A stretch of DNA of 64,000 bases from Duganella sacchari (GTDB taxonomy: Bacteria; Pseudomonadota; Gammaproteobacteria; Burkholderiales; Burkholderiaceae_D). The notes beneath the pieces are model-generated. The model was not told the DNA's origin. It worked only from the letters and a program-made list of their open reading frames with translations, and did no database searches. The position numbers and the translations under genes are program-made. Below, piece after piece: positions 36,780 through 45,359 of this stretch (positions are counted from its first letter, which is position 1; every line of letters starts with the position of its first letter). The stretch is taken from the NCBI RefSeq assembly GCF_900143065.1, contig NZ_FRCX01000001.1:248001-312000 (forward strand), given 5' to 3'.

Positions 36780-37367
36780 ATGAACCAACCGAGCCAACCT
36801 TTGCCGTCTTTCTTTAGCCGGATTTCTATTGCCATCGGCGCCTTCTTGCGCGCCCTGTCCGATGCTGAATACGCTGCCCGCCTGACACGCATCGACGACA
36901 CGCCTCAGCCAGCCGCCGCACCGGTGGCCGCACCAGCACCGGCGCCGGCCCCAGCACCTGCACCTGCACTGGTCACGCTGCGCGTCGCCACGCCAGACGC
37001 CGCCCTGCAACTGCTGTCGCTGTTCCAGCGCGAAGCGCGCCTGATCGACTTCACCCAGGAAAACCTGAGCGCCTATTCCGACGCCGACATCGGCGCCGCT
37101 GCGCGCGTGGTGCACGAAGGCTGCGCCAAGGTCCTGAAAGAACACTTCACCATCCAGCCAGTCCGCAGCGAAGTGGAAGGCAGCCGCATCGAACTGCCGG
37201 AAGGCTTTGACGCTGCCTCCGTACGCCTGACCGGCAATGTGGTCGGCAAAGCGCCGTTCCGCGGCACGCTGAGCCATCGTGGCTGGCGTTCGGCCGACGT
37301 GCGTCTGCCTAAACTGGCGGAAGCGCACGACGCCGCCATCCTGGCGCCAGCGGAGGTGGAACTGTGA
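36780..37367 (+). CDS. DUF2760 protein, partner of Hsp70-like proteins
   Basis: A 195-residue protein. The N terminus is short and amphipathic (SFFSRISIAIGAFLRALSD). A Pro/Ala linker (about 42-62) precedes the DUF2760 domain (about 65-195: LLSLFQREARLIDFTQENLSAYSDADIGAAARVVHEGC, with GTLSHRGW toward the end). It is coupled by a 4-nt overlap to the first of two Hsp70 genes. Function is unknown; a co-chaperone or substrate-adaptor role is inferred only from constant adjacency. Confidence 0.8.
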   Translation: MNQPSQPLPSFFSRISIAIGAFLRALSDAEYAARLTRIDDTPQPAAAPVAAPAPAPAPAPAPALVTLRVATPDAALQLLSLFQREARLIDFTQENLSAYSDADIGAAARVVHEGCAKVLKEHFTIQPVRSEVEGSRIELPEGFDAASVRLTGNVVGKAPFRGTLSHRGWRSADVRLPKLAEAHDAAILAPAEVEL

Positions 37368-39211
37368 GCACGCCACGTTACGCCATCGGCATTGACCTCG
37401 GCACCACGCACAGCGCGCTGTCGTATGTCGACCTGCAAGCCAGCGATGGCGAGAAAACCAAGCACGGTGTGCTGCCGATTCCACAGCTGACCGCACCAGG
37501 CACGATTGAAGACCTGCCGCTGCTGCCGTCCTTCCTGTACCTGCCGCACGCGGAAGAACTGGCGCCCGGCGAGAACAACCTGCCATGGCATCAAAGCGCC
37601 GAAGAGCAAACCGGCGTCGCCGGCGAAATGGCGCGCAGCCGTGGCGCCACCACGCCGATCCGCCTGGTCTCCAGCGCCAAGAGCTGGCTGAGCCACCCTG
37701 GCGTGGATCGCCGCTCCGCGCTGCTGCCCAACGACGCGCCGGAAGAAGTTACGCGCGTATCGCCGCTGGAAGCCTCGACCCGCTACCTGGCGCACCTGCG
37801 CAAGGCGTGGGAACAGGCACACCCTGAAGCGCCGTTCGGCGAACAGGCAGTGACCGTGACCATTCCTGCCTCCTTCGATCCGGGCGCGCGCGAACTGACC
37901 GCAGAAGCAGCACGCGCAGCCGGCTACACCAGCCTCACGCTGCTGGAAGAACCGCAGGCAGCGCTGTATAGCTGGATCCAGGGCAGCGAAGGCCGCTGGC
38001 GCAAGGAAGTCAAACCCGGCGACATCATCCTGGTAGTCGACGTCGGCGGCGGCACCAGTGACTTCTCGCTGATCGCCGTGCTGGAACGCGATGGCGTGCT
38101 GGAACCGCACCGCATCGCCGTGGGCGACCACATCCTGCTTGGCGGCGACAATATGGACCTGGCGCTGGCCCACCTGGTGGCCCGCAAGCTGGCCACCAAC
38201 GGCACGCAGCTGGATGCGTGGCAGATGCGCGCACTGACGTACGGCTGCCGTACCGCCAAGGAAAAACTGCTGGCCGATGCCACTGTCGCCACCTGGCCTA
38301 TCGTGGTGCCGAGCCGCGGCTCCAAGCTGATTGGCGGTTCGATCCGCACCGAGCTGACGCGCGAAGAAGTATCAACCTTCATCCTCGACGGCTTCTTCCC
38401 GCAGGTGGAAGCATCGGCGCGTCCGGCCGTGCGTACGCGCGCGGGCCTGACGCAGCTTGGCCTGCCATACGCGCAGGACGCTGGCGTCACACGCCATCTG
38501 GCCGCCTTCCTGGCACGCCAGGTTGGCGCGACGGCGGAACTGGAAGGCTACGCCGGCAAGCAAAGCGCGGACGCCACCTTCCTGCATCCAACCGCAGTGC
38601 TGTTCAACGGCGGCGTGTTCAAGTCGGACCTGCTGGCGCAGCGCATCATGGGCACCATCAACGACTGGCTGTACATGGAAGGCGCGGAGCCGGCACGCAT
38701 GCTGGGCGGTGCGGACCTGGACCTGGCCGTGGCACGCGGTGCGGCCTACTACAGCTACGTGCGCCGTGGTACCGGCGTACGTATCCGTGGCGGCACGGCG
38801 CGCTCGTACTACGTGGCGATCGAGTCGGCCATGCCGGCGATTCCCGGCATGGAGCCGCCGATTCAGGCGCTGTGCGTGGCGCCGTTCGGCATGGAAGAAG
38901 GCAGCGAGATCGAATTGCCGAACCAGGAATTTGGCCTGGTGGTGGGCGAGCCGGTACAGTTCCGCTTTTTCGGTTCGTCGGTGCGCCGTCAAGACCAGAT
39001 CGGCGACCTGCTGGACTTCTGGGGGCCGGATGAGCTGATCGAGATGAACGAGATTCAGGCCAACCTGTCGCCGGAAGGCCGTCAGGCTGGCGATGTAGTG
39101 CAAGTGCGTCTGCACGCACTGGCCACGGAATCCGGCACGCTTGAACTGGCTGCTGTCGCCAACGATAGCCAGCGCTGGAACGTGGAGTTCGACGTCCGTA
39201 CCAGCGCCTGA
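37364..39211 (+). CDS. Atypical Hsp70-family protein A
   Basis: A 615-residue DnaK-like ATPase. Nucleotide-binding motifs: IGIDLGTTHSALSYV (phosphate 1), VVDVGGGTSDFSL (phosphate 2), LGGDNMDLALAHLVARKL, and LFNGGVFKSDLLAQRI (adenosine). Large inserts relative to DnaK include SAKSWLSHPGVDR, also shared by protein B. After about residue 480 only about 135 residues follow, so the classical substrate lid is absent. It lies 4 nt overlapping after DUF2760 and 2 nt before protein B. No dnaJ or grpE is nearby. Confidence 0.85.
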   Translation: MSTPRYAIGIDLGTTHSALSYVDLQASDGEKTKHGVLPIPQLTAPGTIEDLPLLPSFLYLPHAEELAPGENNLPWHQSAEEQTGVAGEMARSRGATTPIRLVSSAKSWLSHPGVDRRSALLPNDAPEEVTRVSPLEASTRYLAHLRKAWEQAHPEAPFGEQAVTVTIPASFDPGARELTAEAARAAGYTSLTLLEEPQAALYSWIQGSEGRWRKEVKPGDIILVVDVGGGTSDFSLIAVLERDGVLEPHRIAVGDHILLGGDNMDLALAHLVARKLATNGTQLDAWQMRALTYGCRTAKEKLLADATVATWPIVVPSRGSKLIGGSIRTELTREEVSTFILDGFFPQVEASARPAVRTRAGLTQLGLPYAQDAGVTRHLAAFLARQVGATAELEGYAGKQSADATFLHPTAVLFNGGVFKSDLLAQRIMGTINDWLYMEGAEPARMLGGADLDLAVARGAAYYSYVRRGTGVRIRGGTARSYYVAIESAMPAIPGMEPPIQALCVAPFGMEEGSEIELPNQEFGLVVGEPVQFRFFGSSVRRQDQIGDLLDFWGPDELIEMNEIQANLSPEGRQAGDVVQVRLHALATESGTLELAAVANDSQRWNVEFDVRTSA

Positions 39212-39213
39212 GC

Positions 39214-42066
39214 ATGAGTCAATACGTCGTCAGCATCGACCTGGGAACCACCAACACGGTGATGGCCTACGCGGAAACCGGTAGCACGCAGATTCAGTTG
39301 TTCGAGATCGAGCAACTGACCGCGCCCGGTGAAGTAGGTGCTGCGGCGTTACTGCCTTCTTTGCGCTACCACCCAGCCGACGGCGAGTTGGCTGACGGTG
39401 AGCTGCAACTGCCATGGCGTGCGGACGACGTGGCTGGCCTGCCGCAAGTGGTGGTTGGCCGGCTGGCACGGCAACGCGGTGCGCAGGTGCCTGGACGTCT
39501 GGTTGCCAGCGCCAAGAGCTGGCTGTCGCATCCCCAGGTTGACCGCATGGCGCCGATACTGCCGTGGGGCGCAGAGGCCGATGTGGCCAAGGTATCGCCG
39601 GTCGCCGCCAGCGCCTCTTATCTTGCGCACTTGCGTGGCGCCTGGAATGCACGCTTCCCCGCACATCCTCTGGAAAAGCAGCAGATTGTGTTAACCATCC
39701 CCGCATCCTTTGACGAAGGCGCACGCGCGCTGACGCTGGAAGCGGCACGCATGGCAGGCTTGCCGTCATTGCGTTTACTGGAAGAGCCACAAGCGGCCTT
39801 CTACGACTGGCTGTTCCGCGAGCGCGCCGCGCTTGCCGGGCAGCTTGCGGACACACGGCTGGTACTGGTGTGCGACGTTGGTGGCGGCACCACGGACTTC
39901 AGCCTGATGAAGGTGGAATCCGGCGATGGCCAGCCAGTCATCAGCCGCATCGGTGTTGGCAATCACCTGATCCTGGGCGGCGACAATATGGACCTCGCCC
40001 TCGCCCATCTGGTCGAATCGCGCCTTGCGGGTAGCGAAGCGCAGGCACGCCTGTCCGCCAGCCGCCTGTCGCAACTCGCGGAACGCTGCCGCGCAGCGAA
40101 AGAACAGCTGCTGGCGGCTGACGCACCGGAACGCACCACCGTCACGCTGCTGGGTTCCGGCTCCCGCCTGATCGGCGGTTCACGCTCGGCCGATCTGACG
40201 CGCGATGAAGTCTCGGCCCTCGTTGTCGACGGCTTCTTCCCGCTCAATGAAACGCAGACTGGCGCCAAGCGTGGCCGTGGCGCGATCATTGAATTCGGCC
40301 TGCCCTACGCCAGCGACGCGGCCATCACGCATCACCTCGCCGACTTCCTGCGCCAGCACGCCGCCGCCATGCGCGAAGCACTCGGCTTGCCCGCAGATAG
40401 CAGCGCCGTTCCCATCCCCGATACGCTGCTGCTCAACGGCGGCGTATTCCGTGCGGACGCCCTGGCGCGACGCCTGGAGGCCACGCTTGCAGGCTGGCGC
40501 CAGCAGCCGTTGCGCGTTCTGCACAACGACAATCCGGACGTCGCCGTCGCGCGTGGCGGCGTTGCCTATGCGCTGGGACAGGCGGGGCAAGCTCCCGTCA
40601 TTGGCGGCGGCTCGGCGCGCAGCTACTTCCTGCTGCTGGACGATGCAGGTCCAGCAGACAAGCCACGCCGCGCTGTCTGCATCCTGCCGCGCGGCGCCGG
40701 TGAAGGCCGCGAGATCCTGCTGGCCGACCGCACGTTTGCCTTGCGCCTTGGCCGGCCGGTACGCTTTCACCTGGCTTCCTCCACCTCCGACGCGCCACAG
40801 GCAGGTGATATCGTCCAGCTGCAGCCGGAGGAGTATGTAGAGTTGCCCCCCATCGCCACCGTCCTGCGCGATAGCAGCGCCAGCGACGCGCGCAAGGAAA
40901 TCCCCGTGCAACTGGCGGCCATGCTGAGCGAGGTTGGCACGCTGGAAGTACACTGCGTCGCCAAGGAAGACACGCAACGCTGGCTGCTTGAATTCCAGCT
41001 GCGCGGCGACAGCACGCCAGAACCCGCAGCAGCGGAGGACACGCCGATGCCGGCAGGCCTGAGCGCTGCGATTGAAAAAATCGAACGTATCTTCGGCAGC
41101 CGCGCGCAGCAGGTGGACATCAAGGAAGTCAAGCAGCTGCGCACCCAGCTTGAGCAGCTGCTGGGCAGCCGCGAAAGCTGGACGACGCCGGTGCTGCGCC
41201 GCCTGTTCGATGCGCTCATGGAGCGCGCCAAAGGCCGCCGCCGTTCGTCGGAACATGAACGCGCCTGGCTTAACCTGAGCGGTTACTGCCTGCGGCCCGG
41301 CTTCGGCCATGCGCTTGATGCGTGGCGCATCGAACAGCTATGGGGCGCGTACGACGCTGGCGTACAGCATCACAAGGACAGCCAGGTTTGCGCAGAATGG
41401 TGGACGCTGTGGCGCCGTGTCGCCGGTGGCTTGAGCGTGACGGCGCAGTTGCGGGTGCTGGACGATTTCGCCTTCAACGTGCAGGCCGATGCGGCCGAGC
41501 GCGGGCGCCGTCCCGTCACGCTGGTCAACGGCAGCGAAGAAGACATGCTACGCCTTGGCGCCTCGCTGGAACGCATTCCCGGCAACTACAAAGCCGAAAT
41601 CGGCGCATGGATGCTGGGCCAGTTGCATGCCGCGACCAAGGCTGCCGTCAAAGCCGCCTCCAACAAGACCCGCAGCGGTGCCGCCGACCTGGCGAAAGCC
41701 GAGGCGGCACAAGGCCGCTTCCTGTGGGGCCTGAGCCGCGTCGGCGCACGCCAGCCGTTCCACGGCAGCGCGCATGATGTGGTGGACACCGCCACCGTGG
41801 AGACTTGGCTGAATGATGTGCTGTCGCTGGACTGGAAAAAGGTCGAGCCGGCAGGCTTCGCCGCCTCGCACCTTGCGCGCATGACGGGCGACCGTTCGCG
41901 CGATATCAACGACACCCTGCGCGCCGAAGTGCTGCGCCGCTTGCACGCCGTCAGCGCCCCGGCCAACTGGAGCGCGATGGTGCGCGAGGTGATGCAGCTC
42001 GATCAGGCCGATGAAAAGCGCATGCTGGGCGACGCCCTGCCGCCTGGCCTCAAACTGATCGCCTGA
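39214..42066 (+). CDS. Atypical Hsp70-family protein B with C-terminal DUF3731 region
   Basis: A 950-residue protein. Residues 1-600 form an Hsp70 ATPase: VSIDLGTTNTVMAY, VCDVGGGTTDFSLMKVE, LLNGGVFRADALARRLE. It shares SAKSWLSHPQVDR with protein A. Residues about 620-950 are a helical extension of the DUF3731 type (IFGSRAQQVDIKEVKQLRTQ, WGAYDAGVQHHKDSQVCAEWW, RFLWGLSRVGARQPFHG) found only on such Hsp70s. It is probably a dedicated partner of protein A. Clients are unknown. The 3' end overlaps the convergent DTW gene by 17 nt. Confidence 0.85.
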   Translation: MSQYVVSIDLGTTNTVMAYAETGSTQIQLFEIEQLTAPGEVGAAALLPSLRYHPADGELADGELQLPWRADDVAGLPQVVVGRLARQRGAQVPGRLVASAKSWLSHPQVDRMAPILPWGAEADVAKVSPVAASASYLAHLRGAWNARFPAHPLEKQQIVLTIPASFDEGARALTLEAARMAGLPSLRLLEEPQAAFYDWLFRERAALAGQLADTRLVLVCDVGGGTTDFSLMKVESGDGQPVISRIGVGNHLILGGDNMDLALAHLVESRLAGSEAQARLSASRLSQLAERCRAAKEQLLAADAPERTTVTLLGSGSRLIGGSRSADLTRDEVSALVVDGFFPLNETQTGAKRGRGAIIEFGLPYASDAAITHHLADFLRQHAAAMREALGLPADSSAVPIPDTLLLNGGVFRADALARRLEATLAGWRQQPLRVLHNDNPDVAVARGGVAYALGQAGQAPVIGGGSARSYFLLLDDAGPADKPRRAVCILPRGAGEGREILLADRTFALRLGRPVRFHLASSTSDAPQAGDIVQLQPEEYVELPPIATVLRDSSASDARKEIPVQLAAMLSEVGTLEVHCVAKEDTQRWLLEFQLRGDSTPEPAAAEDTPMPAGLSAAIEKIERIFGSRAQQVDIKEVKQLRTQLEQLLGSRESWTTPVLRRLFDALMERAKGRRRSSEHERAWLNLSGYCLRPGFGHALDAWRIEQLWGAYDAGVQHHKDSQVCAEWWTLWRRVAGGLSVTAQLRVLDDFAFNVQADAAERGRRPVTLVNGSEEDMLRLGASLERIPGNYKAEIGAWMLGQLHAATKAAVKAASNKTRSGAADLAKAEAAQGRFLWGLSRVGARQPFHGSAHDVVDTATVETWLNDVLSLDWKKVEPAGFAASHLARMTGDRSRDINDTLRAEVLRRLHAVSAPANWSAMVREVMQLDQADEKRMLGDALPPGLKLIA

Positions 42067-42676
42067 CGTAACTGGCCTGCTGCGCGACAAAGCCGTCAAA
42101 GGCCGCAATCAGCGGATCGAATTTATTGTGGTCGTTTTCCAGCTGCGCCAGCGCGTACACCGTAGCTTCCAGTGTTGACAGCTGGTCCGGCAAATGCGCC
42201 TTGCGGATCAGGTAGTGCGACGGTGGCGTATCGCGCAGCGGCATGCGCGGCAGCGCTTGCAGCAGCGGATTCAGATACAGCATCTTGCGGCTTTTGCGCC
42301 AGGTCCCATCCAGCACCACCAGCCGCAAAGGTTCGCTCAGCCAGGCCGCATCAAACGTCTGCGGCGCCGCCAGGCCGAGGGCCATATCTTCCGTATCCGG
42401 ATATAGCAGCACGCTGCGCCGCTGCGGCGACAGCCATGTTTGCAGTTGCGAAGGCGCGAACGTCTCGCCGACTTCGAGACGGCTGTTGGCCAGGCTCAAA
42501 TGCAGCAGGCGCGCGCTGCCCTTGGCATTGCTGACTTCCATCGGATGCTGAAGGATCAGGACTTCGACCTGATTGGGAAGCGCTGTCACCCAGCGGCAGA
42601 TGCAGGTCTGCTGTGGGCGCAGGCACGCGGCACACAATGCGCGCCGCGCGGGACGTTCGGTACTGGCGGTATTCAT
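42050..42676 (-). CDS. DTW-domain tRNA-uridine aminocarboxypropyltransferase
   Basis: A 208-residue DTW-domain enzyme. It has Cys-rich CAACLRPQQTCIC at the N terminus, and the DxTW signature appears as LDGTWRKSRKM. The family (TapT in E. coli) adds the acp group from SAM to U47 of tRNA (acp3U). It is monocistronic, convergent with the Hsp70 cassette and 21 nt downstream of the chemotaxis receptor gene. Confidence 0.88.
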   Translation of the reverse strand: MNTASTERPARRALCAACLRPQQTCICRWVTALPNQVEVLILQHPMEVSNAKGSARLLHLSLANSRLEVGETFAPSQLQTWLSPQRRSVLLYPDTEDMALGLAAPQTFDAAWLSEPLRLVVLDGTWRKSRKMLYLNPLLQALPRMPLRDTPPSHYLIRKAHLPDQLSTLEATVYALAQLENDHNKFDPLIAAFDGFVAQQASYVRRSV

Positions 42677-42697
42677 AGCCCGCCATTGTACCGTGGC

Positions 42698-44410
42698 TTA
42701 GAACTCTTCCCAGCCGTCCGATTCGTTGGCGGCGACGGGTTTGCGCTTGGCCGCAGGTGCGGACGCAGGAGTCGGTGCAGGCGCTGGCTTGGCCGCAGCC
42801 ACCACCGCCGTCCGGCGCGGCAATGCGGCCTTGCGTGGCGCCGGACGCGGCAAGGCAGGCGGCGCATAAGACGCATCGATCTTGAATACGCTGACCACAT
42901 CCGCCAGCTTGGCCGATTGCTCCTGCATCGACTCCGCCGCGGCTGCAGCTTGCTCAACCAGGGCGGCATTCTGCTGCGTCACCTGATCCATCTGCGTGAT
43001 GGCGTCGTTGACCTGCGCAATGCCCTGGCTCTGCTCTTCGCTGGCATGGCTAATCTGCGTCATGATCTGGGTGACGCGGCCGATGCTTTGGACGATTTCA
43101 TCCATCGTCTGGCCAGCCTTGTCCACCAGGTCGGAGCCTATCTGCACTTTCTGCACCGAGTCATCGATCAGGCCCTTGATGTCCTTGGCAGCCGATGCGG
43201 AACGCTGCGCCAGGTTACGCACCTCGGACGCCACCACCGCAAAACCGCGCCCCTGTTCACCGGCGCGCGCCGCCTCCACCGCCGCATTAAGCGCAAGGAT
43301 ATTGGTCTGGAAAGCGATGCCGTCGATGACCGAAATAATGTCCACAATCTTGCGGGAGGAATCGTTGATCGAGCCCATGGTATTCACCACCTCGCCCACC
43401 ACGGAACCGCCACGGCTGGCAATTTCCGACGCACTGATCGCCAGCGCATTTGCCTGCCGCGCGTTCTCTGCGTTGAAGCGCACGGTGGAGGTCAGCTCCT
43501 CCATCGACGACGCGGTTTCTTCCAGCGAGCTGGCTTGCTCCTCGGTGCGCGAGGACAGATCCTGATTGCCGGCGGCGATTTGCGTGGATGCAGTCGCAAT
43601 CAGCTCGGTGCCGTTGCGCACCTGGCCAACGATGCTCACCAGGTTGTTGTTCATGGTCTTCAAGGCGTTCATCAGCTGACCGGTTTCGTCATTGCTGTTG
43701 ACCTGGATATCGCTGGTCAGATCGCCCGAGGAGACAGTCTCCGCGACCTTCACCGCCTCATTGATCGGCGCCGTGATGGTGCGTGTGATCCACCATGCGG
43801 CAAACACGCCCATCACAATCGCCGCCAGGCCAAGCATGATGAGCAGCGTGCGGCCGCTCTTGTACTGCTGCTGGATATCGACCGCAGAGGCATCCAGCAG
43901 GGCTGCCTGTTTATCCGCGAAGCTCTTCAGCGCCGCCAGATAACGGATGCGGCTCTGGGTCATGTCGCCTTCGTAGATTTTGGTGGCGCTGTCGATATCG
44001 CCTTTGTTCTTGGCGGCGAACACGGACTTGCGCAGCTCGGTGTAAGTCTTGCGCGTATCCAGCACCTGTTTGAACAGTGGCTTGAGTTCCTCCTCATCCA
44101 GGCTGGCGCCGATCATGTCCTGAATCTGCGTGGCGCGGCCGGAGGATTCCGCCATCAGCGCTTCGAGCCTTTTCTGGTCGGCGGCATTACTCACCATGAA
44201 AGCGCCGGTGGTGCGCGCCGCGTTCACTTCGATGATCTTGCCCCACTCCGAGATCAGGCGCTCATCGCGGATCTTCACGTTGATCATTTCATCGGTGGTG
44301 GCACTGGCGCCGCTCAGACGCAGTATGCCGATGGCGGTCATCGCAACCAGCAGTAGCAAAATCAGCGAGAAACCGAAGCCGAGGCGTGTACCGATCTTCA
44401 GGTTGTTCAT
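42698..44410 (-). CDS. Methyl-accepting chemotaxis protein
   Basis: A 570-residue receptor. TM1 lies at about 10-30, the periplasmic four-helix bundle ligand domain at about 31-187 and TM2 at about 188-208. HAMP follows at 209-262 ([20 protein letters not shown]), then the signalling domain at about 300-510 with the hairpin [21 protein letters not shown] Pro/Ala linker ends in the pentapeptide GWEEF (566-570), a CheR/CheB tether like NWETF. ATG 44410 was chosen as the conserved start ([10 protein letters not shown]). It lies next to, and on the same strand as, the T6SS genes but 103 nt from tssA. Confidence 0.93.
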   Translation of the reverse strand: MNNLKIGTRLGFGFSLILLLLVAMTAIGILRLSGASATTDEMINVKIRDERLISEWGKIIEVNAARTTGAFMVSNAADQKRLEALMAESSGRATQIQDMIGASLDEEELKPLFKQVLDTRKTYTELRKSVFAAKNKGDIDSATKIYEGDMTQSRIRYLAALKSFADKQAALLDASAVDIQQQYKSGRTLLIMLGLAAIVMGVFAAWWITRTITAPINEAVKVAETVSSGDLTSDIQVNSNDETGQLMNALKTMNNNLVSIVGQVRNGTELIATASTQIAAGNQDLSSRTEEQASSLEETASSMEELTSTVRFNAENARQANALAISASEIASRGGSVVGEVVNTMGSINDSSRKIVDIISVIDGIAFQTNILALNAAVEAARAGEQGRGFAVVASEVRNLAQRSASAAKDIKGLIDDSVQKVQIGSDLVDKAGQTMDEIVQSIGRVTQIMTQISHASEEQSQGIAQVNDAITQMDQVTQQNAALVEQAAAAAESMQEQSAKLADVVSVFKIDASYAPPALPRPAPRKAALPRRTAVVAAAKPAPAPTPASAPAAKRKPVAANESDGWEEF

Positions 44411-44513
44411 GGAGGACTCCCTAGCTAAAGTCTGGATTTTCCAGACCATGCTAGCACTATTTGTCCACAATCTATAGTTTCAAAAGAAATATTTTCCGCT
44501 GCAGCGCATCAAA

Positions 44514-45350
44514 TTAAACGCGCAGCGGCGCGGCGCCCAATAACTCCTCCACGCCGGCGATAGCGGCGGGGTCTTTAATCACCGCGCGCAGCCAGACATG
44601 CAGCGGCATCTCGCCCCAACTGGCCGCGCGTTCGGCAAGGTAGGCCACCGGGCTATGCGGTTCGGTACGGCGGAAAAAGTCAGCAATCAGCCGTAATTGT
44701 TGCAGCGCCTGCACGCGGTCCTGCAGCGTCGTCACGGGCGCGATCCCGTCATCATCGCTCATTATCGCCACGAACTGGCTGTGCGGCGCGAGACTTCGAA
44801 TCACAGTTTGCAAGGCATCTTTGGCCGGCGTAAAACCGGGGCCTTCGACACCCAGTTGCGTATCTACCACGCGCTCCAGCTGGATCAACGCGGACAGGCA
44901 AAACTCGGCATCCTGCACCGCAGGTGACGCGCACTCGCGCACCAGCACGGGCGTGCGCGTGAGCAGCCAAAACAGATTCCCGACGCGCTGGTCGCAGTCA
45001 TCGCCATTGGCCAAGGGATACAAGTCATCCCAGTATTGTTGGCACAGGCCGGCCAGCAGTTGATAGCCCTCGCCCAGTCCGCGCAGGCCGTGGGTTCTGG
45101 CCTGCGCCTCCGCGAACCAGACGGCCAGGCGCAGGTCTTTGCTGCGGGTGGCGATCAGGGTCGCGCAGCGAGTGGCCACGAACGGCCAGTTAGCCTCCTT
45201 GAGTGCGGTCTGCCATTCGCCCTGGTCCAGCGTAGGATCGTCGTATTGGCGTGCCTGGGCGATTTCGTCTACTTCGCTACTGAAGGACAGGTCTTCGCCA
45301 CAACGCTGTCCGACACTGACAGGCTGTAGCAGCTGCTCGATGCTCAACAT
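44514..45350 (-). CDS. tssA: T6SS protein TssA (short form)
   Basis: A 278-residue protein with the ImpA N-terminal domain (about 1-130: LLQPVSVGQRCGEDLSFSSE, DLRLAVWFAEAQARTHGL, YWDDLYP). The C-terminal part (about 195-278) is short, ending PLHVWLRAVIKDPAAIAGVEELLG. TssA proteins prime and cap the growing sheath; long forms are 340-540 residues, so this is a short-tail type. It is the last gene of the tssB-side operon, 9 nt after clpV. Confidence 0.88.
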   Translation of the reverse strand: MLSIEQLLQPVSVGQRCGEDLSFSSEVDEIAQARQYDDPTLDQGEWQTALKEANWPFVATRCATLIATRSKDLRLAVWFAEAQARTHGLRGLGEGYQLLAGLCQQYWDDLYPLANGDDCDQRVGNLFWLLTRTPVLVRECASPAVQDAEFCLSALIQLERVVDTQLGVEGPGFTPAKDALQTVIRSLAPHSQFVAIMSDDDGIAPVTTLQDRVQALQQLRLIADFFRRTEPHSPVAYLAERAASWGEMPLHVWLRAVIKDPAAIAGVEELLGAAPLRV

Positions 45351-45359
45351 AAGCGCCTC

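Noticed and set aside
37364..39211. Canonical dnaK
   Set aside because: It lacks the lid-type substrate domain and the dnaK/dnaJ/grpE neighbours, and it has inserts shared only with its partner gene.
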